A stretch of DNA of 33,875 nucleotides, from the NCBI GenBank assembly GCA_009784745.1, contig WQXR01000002.1, positions 1 through 33,875 of the forward strand, given 5' to 3'. A program made the position numbers and the translations under genes. The stretch is from Methanomassiliicoccaceae archaeon. Lineage in GTDB: Archaea > Thermoplasmatota > Thermoplasmata > Methanomassiliicoccales > Methanomethylophilaceae. Positions 5,914 to 14,555 of the stretch are shown piece by piece (within the stretch, counting starts at the first letter, position 1; the number at the start of each line of letters is the position of its first letter). The notes beneath the pieces are model-generated. The model saw only the letters and a list, made by a program, of their open reading frames with translations, made no database searches and had not been told where the DNA came from.

Positions 5914-7110
5914 TCAGATCATCGGCTCTTCATTCTTTATGAAATCCGCATCATCGCTGAACAGTTCGTCATCACACATGCATCCGCGGGTCATCTTCAG
6001 TACAATTCCGGAAACGATCCCCAGCGAAAGCGCAGCAACGAATACAATGAGACCAACCGCAATGTTAGCCAATGCCCAGTTGACAGCGCCGTAGAGCAGC
6101 ATTACCAATGATGATGCGGCAACACCCACCCATCCGGCGACGCCGTGCAGATTATGGACACCCATGACATCCCTCGCTCCCAGCCAATCACAAAGCCGCG
6201 GCTGCAGATATATGAACGATAAAGCGGAAACAATACCCGCAACAATACCTACGGCAAGAGCAGCCCACGGTCCGACCATCAGGAGAGGCGCACCTATTGC
6301 AACAGGGCCCGCAAGCATTGCATACGTGTATACAAGCGGATCCACCTTCTTCTGTATCTTATAACAAACGATCCATGCGCTTATCACGGAACCGATACCG
6401 GCAAGATAGCAGGTGATCATTCCGATCGTCACAAGATCCATCGGAAGCAAAGCGGTAACGAACGCAGGCCAAAGCACCCACAGCAACATTGCCGCAAGCC
6501 ATACGAATGAGACGCTGTGTGTTGTCGTATACATCGGTTCTTTGAATGTTCTTTTCTCCCTCAATGCAACAGCAACACCAAGACCAAAGTATGCGGCGCA
6601 CATGTGCACCAGTATGGATCCTCCTGGATCCTGCGCAAATGCTCCGAATAACGTCACATTTCCGATGAACCATTCTATAAGCACGTAAGAAGGTGCGAAA
6701 AGTATCCCTATCAAAAGATATTGCCACATCTTCACCGTTCCGAGGAAACAGCCTATCGCTATCACCAACGTTATAGAACATATCACCGCGCCAAGCATCA
6801 GATCTTGGTTCCACGCGTCTTTGAAATATACGTCATGAATGAACAGATACACAACAAAACTTCCCGCCGCCGCCAGAAGTACTGCGAGAGCAACACCCCA
6901 TTCATACTTTTTCACGAATATCATCAGGAACGCGACGAGCATCAGCATGAACCATATCATCACGTTCTTCACGAACTTGAGGTTCTCCCAGACCTCATCA
7001 TGTACCGCCGCCGGCCCGCCTGTTCCCGGGATACCGGAAAAGAAGAACAGGAGGGCTGCGGCAACGGTAAACAGAATGACGAAACATAATATTTTCAAAT
7101 CGATCTTCAT
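5914..7110 (-). CDS. Rh/Amt family ammonium (methylammonium) channel, Rh type
   Basis: The 398-residue, very hydrophobic protein has about eleven to twelve membrane segments and resembles the Rh branch of the Amt/Mep/Rh family more than AmtB. Two signature regions carry the pore histidines: GGSILVHMCAAYFGLG (compare GGSMTIH..AYFGL in Rh proteins) and VMGVHNLHGVAGWVGV (compare GVHNLHG in Rh). The C-terminus is cytoplasmic and acidic. Rh proteins conduct neutral ammonia and methylamine. The start ATG 7110 is preceded by GGTGGTCAA. The gene follows mtmB by 51 bases on the same strand, so it is probably the third gene of the mtmC-mtmB operon, serving methylamine entry or release of the ammonia product. 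Known methylamine permeases of Methanosarcina are of a different family. Confidence 0.88.
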   Translation of the reverse strand: MKIDLKILCFVILFTVAAALLFFFSGIPGTGGPAAVHDEVWENLKFVKNVMIWFMLMLVAFLMIFVKKYEWGVALAVLLAAAGSFVVYLFIHDVYFKDAWNQDLMLGAVICSITLVIAIGCFLGTVKMWQYLLIGILFAPSYVLIEWFIGNVTLFGAFAQDPGGSILVHMCAAYFGLGVAVALREKRTFKEPMYTTTHSVSFVWLAAMLLWVLWPAFVTALLPMDLVTIGMITCYLAGIGSVISAWIVCYKIQKKVDPLVYTYAMLAGPVAIGAPLLMVGPWAALAVGIVAGIVSALSFIYLQPRLCDWLGARDVMGVHNLHGVAGWVGVAASSLVMLLYGAVNWALANIAVGLIVFVAALSLGIVSGIVLKMTRGCMCDDELFSDDADFIKNEEPMI

Positions 7111-7161
7111 TTGACCACCGTATCTTTTTTTAAGAAAATGGTAAGAGGTTTAGGTGAGGTA

Positions 7162-8547
7162 TCAGTCCATCATATCCAGACCTGCAGCGTTCAGTTTCTT
7201 TACCGCATTATCGTAAATTCTGCGGTATTCCTCCGTCGGCTTTACGGTAAGGACGTCGTAGCACTCGCGGAATGTCTTTCCGGCAGGCGCTTTTGCGTAA
7301 TCCTTCTCGTATCCTGCGATAAGTTTTTCCAATATTCTGTTAACTTCCGGTATCTTCATACCGGCTGTCGCAATGGCCGCTTCGCCCATGATCCTTGCTT
7401 CCATGCCTGTCGTCTTATCCTGAGCAACACCCTTTGCAGCCGCGGAACCTGAAAGAAGTTCTCTTCCGGATGCAGTATCACAAACTGCCTGCGCTGCCGT
7501 TTCTATCAAGCACATTTCTGTGCACGGGCCTGCAGCAGTGTAATACTGGTTAGCAAGAAGAAGATCCGTATTCGCATCTATCGCCGCTGCGACGTGGGCT
7601 GCTATCTGTAACGTTTCCCGAGAGGTCGTGATGCCCCATCTTATGTGTATCGGGCCGTCCAGATGGAAATTGCCGCTGAACAGTGCGAACGATGCCAATG
7701 TTGTCGCTACGTCGCATATGGCCGTTTCTTCAACGCCACCGCAGTAGCCGCCGAATATCGGCATCTGTTCGATCATTATCGTATTGCCGTTGGCTGTCCA
7801 TCCGGCAAGCATGTTCAGTCCCGCCATATCTATCTTCAGTTCATTCAGTTGCGAGCACTCATGCGAATCGCATACCCTCATTCCGGTGGATGCCATATCT
7901 GCGGCGAGACGTCCGGCTGCGGACAGCGGCGTCTCAGGTCCCTATATCGCGAGTCCGGGACGTCCGGCGCGTATGCGTGCTTCCCTTACCGCACGGACCT
8001 CGGCCATCAGCGCACGTATCTCGTACGGTGTGTTCGTTGTTGCAGGATGACCTTCTATCGTTGCCATCACACCGTTCACAAGCGTATCAACTACTGATTC
8101 CTGTGCATAACTCTGCATGACCTGTACGAAAATATCTTCCGACACGGGCGCACCCGTGGGTCCGCCCTGTATCATCGGTTTCACGGAACTGTTGCCGCGG
8201 CGCGGATAGAATCTGGCAACGTCCCTTCCTTCACCTAACATCAATTGTTTCGGTGTTTTCTTTATTCCCTCTTTTATCTCGGATTCCGTCACATACATGA
8301 CCCTTTTCAGATCAGTGTTGTAAAATCCCGTTCTGACAAGCATTTCCATTCCTGCATTGAACAGGCTGTTCATTGTTGCCTTATCCTCAGGTATTATCTT
8401 ATCACCGAAGTTCAGTTTGTATTTGTTCTTCAATTCCGTCGCATTCGTCGGTATTATCGAATAATCCCATTCATCCTCCGGAACTTTCTTTCCGCTGACA
8501 AAGCGATCGTACACATCAAAGATGTTCAATGCCCTTTCTGTCGCCAT
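7162..8547 (-). CDS. mtmB: Monomethylamine methyltransferase MtmB, pyrrolysine at codon 202 (TAG read through)
   Basis: MtmB transfers the methyl group of monomethylamine to the Co(I) corrinoid of MtmC, the first step of methane formation from methylamine. Read through one in-frame TAG (7942-7944) the product has 461 residues; the amber is codon 202, exactly the Pyl202 position. The frame continues with GPETPLSAAGRL and keeps the same Glu (VEQ/IEQMPIFGGYCGG) and LLANQYYTAAG active-site segments as other MtmB proteins. Without readthrough it appears as two pieces: residues 1-201 and a 3' piece that could seem to start at 7896. The start MATERALNIFDVYDRF follows the mtmC stop by four bases, and its SD GGAAGTGATC overlaps that stop. 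The Rh channel gene follows. pylT in this window supplies the decoding tRNA. Confidence 0.95.
7942..7944 (-). other. In-frame amber codon translated as pyrrolysine in mtmB
   Basis: The minus-strand codon is TAG, flanked by codons for GLAI before and GPETPL after. The frame on both sides matches the lysine-bearing paralogue, where the codon is AAG. It is thus a sense codon, not the end of the gene. Confidence 0.95.
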
Positions 8548-8551
8548 ATGA

Positions 8552-9193
8552 TCACTTCCTCATGAGTTTGTTCACGAGTTCAACTATCTCCGCTCCATTC
8601 TCAGAGTAACCGTCAGCGTTTATCTGGTCGCACCATTTCTGTGTGACGGGAGCGCCTCCGACGATAACTTTGAAAGAGGCGTCCGCTTCTTTTACAGCTT
8701 TTACCAATTCGCCCTGTACCTGCATTGTCGTGGTCATAAGCGCAGATCCTCCGAGCACGTCCGCTTTGTGCTCCGCACCTGCATCCATGAACTTGTCCGG
8801 AGAGACATCCGGTCCGAGGTCCATGACCTTGTATCCCGCTCCTCGGAGCATTGCACAGCACACGTTCTTTCCTATCTCGTGGATATCGCCTTCGACGGTG
8901 CCCATTATTACCGTTCCGCGGAGAACATTCTCGCCGGCCTGCATCAGAGGTGCAAGCAGTTTCAGCGCAAGTTCCATTGTTTTCGATGCCGCGACCACTT
9001 GCGGCAAGTATATCTCAGCTTTATCGAATCTTTCTCCGATCGTTTCCATTCCTTTTCCGAGGCCGTTCTGAACGATGGCCCTCGGCTCAATACCTGCTTC
9101 AATGGCCATTTTTGTGGCGCTCTCCGCAAGTTTCAGGTTCCATGTTTCGACCGATTCCTTAAGATCGCGCAATATTTTTTCATTATCGCTCAT
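8552..9193 (-). CDS. mtmC: Monomethylamine corrinoid protein MtmC
   Basis: MtmC is the small corrinoid protein that accepts the methyl group from MtmB and passes it to the MtbA-type coenzyme M methyltransferase. The 213-residue product has an N-terminal helical cap domain (residues 1-90, with IYLPQVVAASKTMELAL) and a B12-binding Rossmann domain. The latter has the cobalt-histidine motif EGDIHEIGKN (D103, H105, G108), then GGSALMTTTM and VIVGGAPVTQ. ATG 9193 is chosen because GGTGATGAA precedes it and MtmC proteins begin this way; the frame remains open further upstream only by chance through the leader. It is the first gene of the mtmC-mtmB-rh operon, under a long structured leader and a palindrome-bearing promoter. 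Confidence 0.95.
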   Translation of the reverse strand: MSDNEKILRDLKESVETWNLKLAESATKMAIEAGIEPRAIVQNGLGKGMETIGERFDKAEIYLPQVVAASKTMELALKLLAPLMQAGENVLRGTVIMGTVEGDIHEIGKNVCCAMLRGAGYKVMDLGPDVSPDKFMDAGAEHKADVLGGSALMTTTMQVQGELVKAVKEADASFKVIVGGAPVTQKWCDQINADGYSENGAEIVELVNKLMRK

Positions 9194-9420
9194 TTCATCA
9201 CCAAACCTATGTGCGCGCCCGAGCCCCGGAACCTGTGACCAGTATCCGGGGCCCGATCGCGGGCGACAGAAGGCGGTCTCACCGAACATGTACAAAGAAC
9301 AGCATCTCCAACGATGCGCAGCTTTGAGGAAACATGGCTTTTTCCATTCCCGATGCTGTTTCTGTCATACATTTCATCGGTACGAGAGTATTACTCTACC
9401 GACACGCCCTCAAAGCCAAA
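9194..9420 (-). ncRNA. Long structured 5' leader of the mtmC-mtmB operon
   Basis: About 225 bases separate the likely transcript start from ATG 9193. Given in plus-strand coordinates, three hairpins are visible: CGGT/ACCG plus AGAGT/ACTCT near 9374-9400; an 8-bp stem ACAGCATC (9299-9306)/GATGCTGT (9352-9359) enclosing a 45-base domain; and a GC-rich 9-bp stem 9221-9229/9246-9254 (one G-U pair) ending 27 bases before the ATG. Methylamine methyltransferase mRNAs of methanogens are known for long leaders. I do not see a cobalamin riboswitch B12 box. A regulatory leader is inferred; no known class is recognised. Confidence 0.55.
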
Positions 9421-9426
9421 GGATAG

Positions 9427-9440
9427 ATTAGATATCTAAT
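9427..9440. promoter_or_regulatory. 14-bp palindrome overlapping the mtmC promoter
   Basis: ATTAGATATCTAAT is an exact palindrome. On the minus strand it lies just downstream of a TATA-like element (AATTATAT, plus-strand 9441-9448), that is, between TATA box and expected start, a classic place for a repressor. Its half-site TATCTAA recurs at 9450-9456 and 9493-9499, and TATCTAAT occurs again at 4551-4558 ahead of pylT. Confidence 0.55.
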
Positions 9441-9583
9441 ATATAATTGTATCTAATTTACTATCATTTTAATATTAACATGTATATAAATGTATCTAAA
9501 TTAGTCACTTTACAAACCTTAACGTATATAAATAATGTCACTTAGCACATCAATTCGCCGCGAGGCCGCATATACAAAAAAGG
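9441..9583. promoter_or_regulatory. AT-rich promoter region between polB and mtmC with repeated elements
   Basis: The region holds two TATATAAAT-like boxes (9483-9491 and about 9525-9533) and two TATCTAA elements (9450-9456, 9493-9499). On the minus strand the boxes read ATTTATATA and could be alternative mtmC promoters or activator sites. The polB stop lies at 9584, so the polB transcript may also end here. Confidence 0.4.
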
Positions 9584-11983
9584 TCAGAAGAAATCTGATA
9601 AGGAGGTCTTTTTCGAAACGATGCTCTTTTTGTCCGATCTCTTTTCTTCTGTTCTGACATTCGGCATAGGGGATGTTTGGAAATCGCCGTCAAAAAGTGT
9701 TGCCTGCTGACTTCCGAGCATAAGATCCTTCTCAGACCATCCGAATACCTCGGTAATACGCGAGGCCATGTTCGCCAAGCGTTCCGCGTAATATTTGTGA
9801 TCGGGCCTCGATAAAAATTCCTTGCCGCTGATGTACGGTTCGACCGTCTGCGGCGTTCTCGAAGAATCTGTGACTATCCATGATACTTTCATCCCGGGAA
9901 TGAACTCGTAACCCATTTCCATCATTTTTTTGGTTGCCTGAACATTTGCCATTCTGTCAGGCGACTCATATTTTCCGAAATCCCTGCACGTTCTTGATAT
10001 GACGAGGTCGGAAACGTCAACTTTTCCCGTAATGGTATCCTGTACTGTCCTTTTCACCAATGCGACAGCCTCCTCGTTCTTCTCATCCAGTATCTTTTCG
10101 AACAGTTCTGTGAGCAGTCTGCTTTGAAGATCGAAGGAATCCGATCGCCTTACCTCATAACCGCGTATCAGTAACTCTTCCTTAGGCCAGACCACTTTTC
10201 CGACATACCTTTTCTTCTTACCGTGCGAGAACAGCGGTTCCATTATCTTCTCGAATTCCAACTGGCGGCCTTCTGCGGAGTAACGTTTCGCTATCGCAGT
10301 ACCGAAGTTCAGAGTATCTTTAAGATCATCATAAGGAGAGCGTATGAAAACGGAATCCGTATCTGAATAAATTACCTGTATCCCCTCGTTCCCGAGCTCT
10401 TCTATTATCCCTTTCACAGTAGCGCGCGCGAACGATGTTATCGATCCGCCAATGCTCTTATCCGTGAAACGGTAGAACGATGATGCAAAAACACCGTAAA
10501 AAGAGTTCATTAACACCTTGACCGCATTCTGAAGGCCGTCCAGATAATGATATTCGTCTCCGGAAGAATCTTTCATCCTTTTCTTTATGCTGTCCCTTTC
10601 TTTCATTAAATTATCTAGTATTCCGGGAAGGATGCCGACTTTCTTCTCCTTGGAAACGAACCTTACTCCGTTGGGGCTTTCTATATCTCCGTCCTTTGAT
10701 ATTGTCGTGAAACATATGTTCTTTGATATTATCAGGGAAGGATACATCGATTTGAAATCGAGCACGCACACCCAGTGATATAATCCCGGGGTTATCGTAT
10801 GCACGTAACCTCCTTCTATCTGCTCGCCTCTGCTGAAATCTCCTGTCAACGGGACGCCGACATTAAGGCGATCCGCTTTTCTTATGAGTATCGAGTCTAT
10901 CAGTTGCGACGATCCGGATGTGAGGACATCCTCTAACGGAAGTTTGGAAACAGCCGCGAGATCCATTCCTTTTCTCACAGTTCCCAATGTGTTCAATATC
11001 CTTAACGAAAGTTCTGCGTCCTTTACGCAATATTTCATAACTTTCTCTTTATCGTCCTTCCATTCCTGATCCATCTTCTTCGGATCCACGTCCATCTTCT
11101 GTTCGCCCAACAGTTGAAGTGAAACAGCGTTCAACGTTTCCTGTTTCGGACGCAATTCCCTTCTGACCGCCCACCATGCGTCTATTACAAGTCTTCCCTT
11201 CAACCGCCAGAACTTTTCACTTACGACCCGCGGGTGACCGCGGTCACGACCCCATTTAAGTTCGTGTATCTTGTTCTTTTCCGCTCTTTCGACGATCATC
11301 TTGATGTCGTAATTATCAATATTGTATCCCGTTATAACGTCAGGATCCTCTTTCAGTATGTGTTCAGAGAATTTTTCTATGATGTCCTTTTCGTTGCCGT
11401 ATATCGGTTCGCATTCTCTTATCTTATCATCTTCGCCTATCACCGAACAAATAGTATATATCGTTCCGTCAGAGATGCTGTTCTCAATATCGAACGACAG
11501 TATCTTCAGACCGGGATCGAAAGGTTCTATGTTCTCAAATGATAATAATTCGACGGAAAGGTCTGCGGCGTGTTCATTCTCTGTTTCGTTGCCGATGACG
11601 GATATACAGGAATTCATGTCGTTATCGTAAAGGTAACGATGATGGAACGGGATGTCCGCAGCCAGTATGTCATATTCCCTTTTCCATCGGTTCCTGTACG
11701 AAGGTACCGTCCAAGGATACTTTATCGTAACTTTGATGGTATCGCGTTCTTTGCCGCGGTGGAAGAGTTTTTTCTCTTCTATTGAAATGACGTCTTTATC
11801 TTTATTCAGTTCACTGCGTACGTTCTCTCTCGGTTCAACTATAAAAAAATAAGGTCTGGCTCTTTTATCTGATATTACAATGGATCTTTTGTCGCGGGTC
11901 TTGCCGAAGAGTTCTATTACAATGTCATCGCCGCTCTGTCTGTATGATGCGCTTATGAGCCTGACATCCCATTTTCCCGTCAT
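9584..11983 (-). CDS. polB: Replicative DNA polymerase, family B (PolB)
   Basis: The 799-residue enzyme has the full archaeal family B layout. The proofreading 3'-5' exonuclease motifs are LSFDIENS (Exo I), GYNIDNYDIK (Exo II) and YCVKDAELS (Exo III). The polymerase motifs are DFKSMYPSLI (A), KVLMNSFYGVF (B) and YSDTDSVFI (C), followed by KKRYVGKV. The C-terminus KTSLSDFF looks like a PCNA-interacting PIP box. It is the last gene of the minus-strand operon beginning with aIF1A. Its ATG is one base after the TAA of the YchF-like gene, with a GGAAGGT Shine-Dalgarno inside that gene. No inteins or truncation are seen. Confidence 0.97.
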   Translation of the reverse strand: MTGKWDVRLISASYRQSGDDIVIELFGKTRDKRSIVISDKRARPYFFIVEPRENVRSELNKDKDVISIEEKKLFHRGKERDTIKVTIKYPWTVPSYRNRWKREYDILAADIPFHHRYLYDNDMNSCISVIGNETENEHAADLSVELLSFENIEPFDPGLKILSFDIENSISDGTIYTICSVIGEDDKIRECEPIYGNEKDIIEKFSEHILKEDPDVITGYNIDNYDIKMIVERAEKNKIHELKWGRDRGHPRVVSEKFWRLKGRLVIDAWWAVRRELRPKQETLNAVSLQLLGEQKMDVDPKKMDQEWKDDKEKVMKYCVKDAELSLRILNTLGTVRKGMDLAAVSKLPLEDVLTSGSSQLIDSILIRKADRLNVGVPLTGDFSRGEQIEGGYVHTITPGLYHWVCVLDFKSMYPSLIISKNICFTTISKDGDIESPNGVRFVSKEKKVGILPGILDNLMKERDSIKKRMKDSSGDEYHYLDGLQNAVKVLMNSFYGVFASSFYRFTDKSIGGSITSFARATVKGIIEELGNEGIQVIYSDTDSVFIRSPYDDLKDTLNFGTAIAKRYSAEGRQLEFEKIMEPLFSHGKKKRYVGKVVWPKEELLIRGYEVRRSDSFDLQSRLLTELFEKILDEKNEEAVALVKRTVQDTITGKVDVSDLVISRTCRDFGKYESPDRMANVQATKKMMEMGYEFIPGMKVSWIVTDSSRTPQTVEPYISGKEFLSRPDHKYYAERLANMASRITEVFGWSEKDLMLGSQQATLFDGDFQTSPMPNVRTEEKRSDKKSIVSKKTSLSDFF

Positions 11984-11984
11984 A

Positions 11985-13172
11985 TTACCTTCCGGACATT
12001 ATCTTTATGATGTCGCCGTCCTCCAATATATGATCGGCACCGACAGTACGTTTTGTTCTTGCGTTCACTGCCCTTATGAACTTTTCTCCGAGTTCCGTAT
12101 GAACGCGGTAAGCAAGTTCTCTTGCTGTTGAACCCCTCGGCAGAAGTATCGCATCCGGCAAGACGCGATCGTGATGATCCGTGAATTTATTCTCATCTTC
12201 GACCGGATACACAGCGATAAGGTCAAGCATCCCGAACGCGGCGGCCTCAAGACATGCCTGCACCCCCGTTCCGTTGTGTTCCTTAATTTTTTCGGAAATG
12301 CGGTCAAGCGCTCTCTTTTGATTATCATTGAGTTTTTCTGCGTTGCTTATTGTGAATGCCTTATCGCCGGGCGCATATCTTATGAGACCTGCGGCATTGG
12401 CCTTTTTCAATGCCAATTCAGATTCTGACATTGTAACGATCGCTTTGTCACCCAACTCCTTTACTTTTTCAATATTTCCGTTGGGAGCGATATCCGCTTT
12501 ATTCATTGCAATGAGCATCGGTTTGCTCAATTCTCTTAATCTCACGGCTATTGAAAGGAGAGTATCATCATCCCATTTTGTAGGGTCCTCAGGAGGAGAG
12601 ACATCACGAAGCGCCTGTTTTATCTGTGCTTCCGTTATGTTCAATCCCATCAGACGATTATGAACGGCCGTTTCTATCTTGTCGCCCTGCATCTTCGTCT
12701 GTCTTGCGATCTTGTTAAAACCGTTCTTTAATATCTCGCGTATCCAGAATTCTATCTCCTTCCTCAGGAAGATGATATCATCACGCGGGTCATGATCTCC
12801 GGGTTTTCCCGGATTTCCCTCCAGATCCGTGGATCCGCTTACGTCTATTACATTTATCAGCGCATCCGCCTGCCTCAGATCATCCAAGAACTGATTTCCT
12901 AATCCTTTTCCCTGCCACGCATCCGGAACGAGACCGGCAACATCAAGCAGTTCCACCGGTACGGAACGTATGCCGTCGTTGCACGCTGAATTGTTGGGAT
13001 TGCATTTAATTCCTAATTCTTTGCAAGGGCACGGCGTTCTTATGTATGCGATACCTTTGTTCGCATGTATCGTCGTGAACGGATAGTTGGCTATCTCCGC
13101 CGGTGCCATTGTGGCCGCTGCGAAGAACGTTGATTTCCCGACATTCGGTTTGCCTACGATCCCTATCTGCAT
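11985..13172 (-). CDS. YchF/OBG-family GTPase with TGS domain
   Basis: The 395-residue protein is an OBG-type GTPase of the archaeal YchF-like group, thought to act in translation or ribosome function. Seen are G1 GKPNVGKST, switch region YPFTTIHANKG, G3 DVAGLVPDA, and G4 NKAD, with a C-terminal TGS domain ending VGADHILEDGDIIKIM. A cysteine-rich insert, PCPCKELGIKCNPNNSACN, follows the switch region. It lies 16 bases after rsmA and one base before polB in the same operon. Confidence 0.92.
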   Translation of the reverse strand: MQIGIVGKPNVGKSTFFAAATMAPAEIANYPFTTIHANKGIAYIRTPCPCKELGIKCNPNNSACNDGIRSVPVELLDVAGLVPDAWQGKGLGNQFLDDLRQADALINVIDVSGSTDLEGNPGKPGDHDPRDDIIFLRKEIEFWIREILKNGFNKIARQTKMQGDKIETAVHNRLMGLNITEAQIKQALRDVSPPEDPTKWDDDTLLSIAVRLRELSKPMLIAMNKADIAPNGNIEKVKELGDKAIVTMSESELALKKANAAGLIRYAPGDKAFTISNAEKLNDNQKRALDRISEKIKEHNGTGVQACLEAAAFGMLDLIAVYPVEDENKFTDHHDRVLPDAILLPRGSTARELAYRVHTELGEKFIRAVNARTKRTVGADHILEDGDIIKIMSGR

Positions 13173-13188
13173 GATATACGGATAAGCA

Positions 13189-13992
13189 TCAATCAGTTAT
13201 ATCTTTCCGCATTTCAAACACCGCATCCGCTAATTTTCCGATATCTTCCGGAGAAAGAATTTCCATGCGGTCATCAAGATAAGGAATATTCGCCTCTTCC
13301 CGTATGAAAATGCCTTCTGTTCTCAGCGCAGAACGTATCTTCTTCCTTCTGTGCAGAAAACCTGCGTCGACAACATTGAAGAAAGTATCTTCATCTTTGA
13401 CATTGAACGGCGCCGGCCTCGGAATTATCTCGACGATGGCGGAATCAACTTTCGGACGTGGTTTGAACCTCGATGCCGGAACATTCTCAAGTATGCGGCA
13501 TTCCGCACGGTAATAGACGTTCACCGTTAATCTGGAATAGTCCACCTCTCCGCGTTTGGCGACCATTCGTTCCGCAAATTCTTTTTGCACCATCACCACG
13601 GCTTTCTTGAAATTGTAAGAAAGTAACTTGAATATCACCGGAGTGGAGATGCTGTACGGTAAATTACTTACAAATCTGTCGAACTTCGGCCACTGAACTT
13701 CCAGCGCGTCGCCCCTTATCAGTTTAACACGGTCACCGAACGTTCCTTCAATATGATCGGCAAGTTTCTCATCAATTTCTATTACAGTAACATCACCGGA
13801 AACGTCAGCAAGTTTTTCTGTGAGCATTCCGAGTCCCGGACCTATCTCCAATATGCGGTCGTTCTTGTCTATTGACGCAAAATCTATCTGACGGAACGCA
13901 ACACGGTCGTCAATAAGAAAATTCTGGCCTTTGCTTTTCTTAGGTTTGACGCTGTGTTCGGCCATCAGCCTTGACGTTTCATTGCGATTCAT
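13189..13992 (-). CDS. rsmA: 16S rRNA dimethyladenosine transferase (KsgA/Dim1)
   Basis: The 267-residue SAM-dependent enzyme dimethylates two adjacent adenines near the 3' end of 16S rRNA. It shows KSKGQNFLIDD, SAM motif I LEIGPGLGMLTEKL, motif II VIEIDE, and the catalytic motif IV SNLPYSISTPVIFKLL (NLPY), then the C-terminal region with RPKVDSAIVEI and FLHRRKKIRSAL. Its ATG overlaps the stop of DUF655 (ATGA). The order L21e-rpoF-DUF655-rsmA is a well-known archaeal gene string. Confidence 0.96.
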   Translation of the reverse strand: MNRNETSRLMAEHSVKPKKSKGQNFLIDDRVAFRQIDFASIDKNDRILEIGPGLGMLTEKLADVSGDVTVIEIDEKLADHIEGTFGDRVKLIRGDALEVQWPKFDRFVSNLPYSISTPVIFKLLSYNFKKAVVMVQKEFAERMVAKRGEVDYSRLTVNVYYRAECRILENVPASRFKPRPKVDSAIVEIIPRPAPFNVKDEDTFFNVVDAGFLHRRKKIRSALRTEGIFIREEANIPYLDDRMEILSPEDIGKLADAVFEMRKDITD

Positions 13993-14534
13993 CTTACAAA
14001 GATATAATGCTTCAGCGAAAGATCCGATAATTCCTGTATGATACGTCTGACTATCAGTTTTTCCGGCCCTTTCAATAACGGAACTCTGTTCGCAAATTCC
14101 GTGAAATCCTTGAACTTTCCTTTCTTGCGTTCATCCAGTATCGCCATTAACGTCTTTTTCCCGAGACCCGGGAGTTCTTCGAGCATATGTTTTCTCAGTG
14201 ATATCGCTTCCGCAACGTTATAAAAACTTATGAATCTCGCCTGGTCGTTCATAACGATGCTCAAAATAACGAATTCCAGTTCCGCTTTTGCAGCGCTCGT
14301 CAATTCGTCAAAACTTACGCGTCTCTTTATATGGTCAACATGCGTTCGCAATGACGGTTCCTTTCCTATATACACACGGTCGCACGGATTCATCGCAACA
14401 TTCGCTTTAGGAACGATCTCGAACAGTTTGAACTCTTCTTCACCCACCGCATAGCACAAAGGCTCACGTTTGGCGTAACCGCTCGTGGGCAGACCCTGCG
14501 CCAGGTAATCTAAGATATACGCATATTCTTCCAT
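13989..14534 (-). CDS. DUF655 helix-hairpin-helix protein
   Basis: The 181-residue protein belongs to the archaeal DUF655 family. Its start MEEYAYILDYLAQG, the CDRVYIGKEP segment in a small OB-like first half, and a helix-hairpin-helix region, LEELPGLGKKTLMAILDERK, are characteristic. The function is not established; a nucleic-acid-binding role is suggested by the HhH motif and by its steady position between rpoF and rsmA. A GGGAGGT Shine-Dalgarno precedes ATG 14534. Its TGA overlaps the rsmA start. Confidence 0.92.
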   Translation of the reverse strand: MEEYAYILDYLAQGLPTSGYAKREPLCYAVGEEEFKLFEIVPKANVAMNPCDRVYIGKEPSLRTHVDHIKRRVSFDELTSAAKAELEFVILSIVMNDQARFISFYNVAEAISLRKHMLEELPGLGKKTLMAILDERKKGKFKDFTEFANRVPLLKGPEKLIVRRIIQELSDLSLKHYIFVR

Positions 14535-14555
14535 TGTGAGACCTCCCGTACAAAC

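Noticed and set aside
7645..8120. Several plus-strand frames of 88-150 codons over mtmB
   Set aside because: They lie antisense to mtmB, resemble no protein, and lack ribosome sites; they arise from the base composition of the coding strand.
9194..9295. Extension of mtmC upstream to ATG 9295
   Set aside because: The added residues are unlike MtmC, fall in the hairpin-rich leader, and the GGTGAT site lies before ATG 9193.
9194..9420. Cobalamin riboswitch upstream of mtmC
   Set aside because: Expected for a corrinoid protein, but I could not find the conserved B12 box or the typical arrangement of stems.
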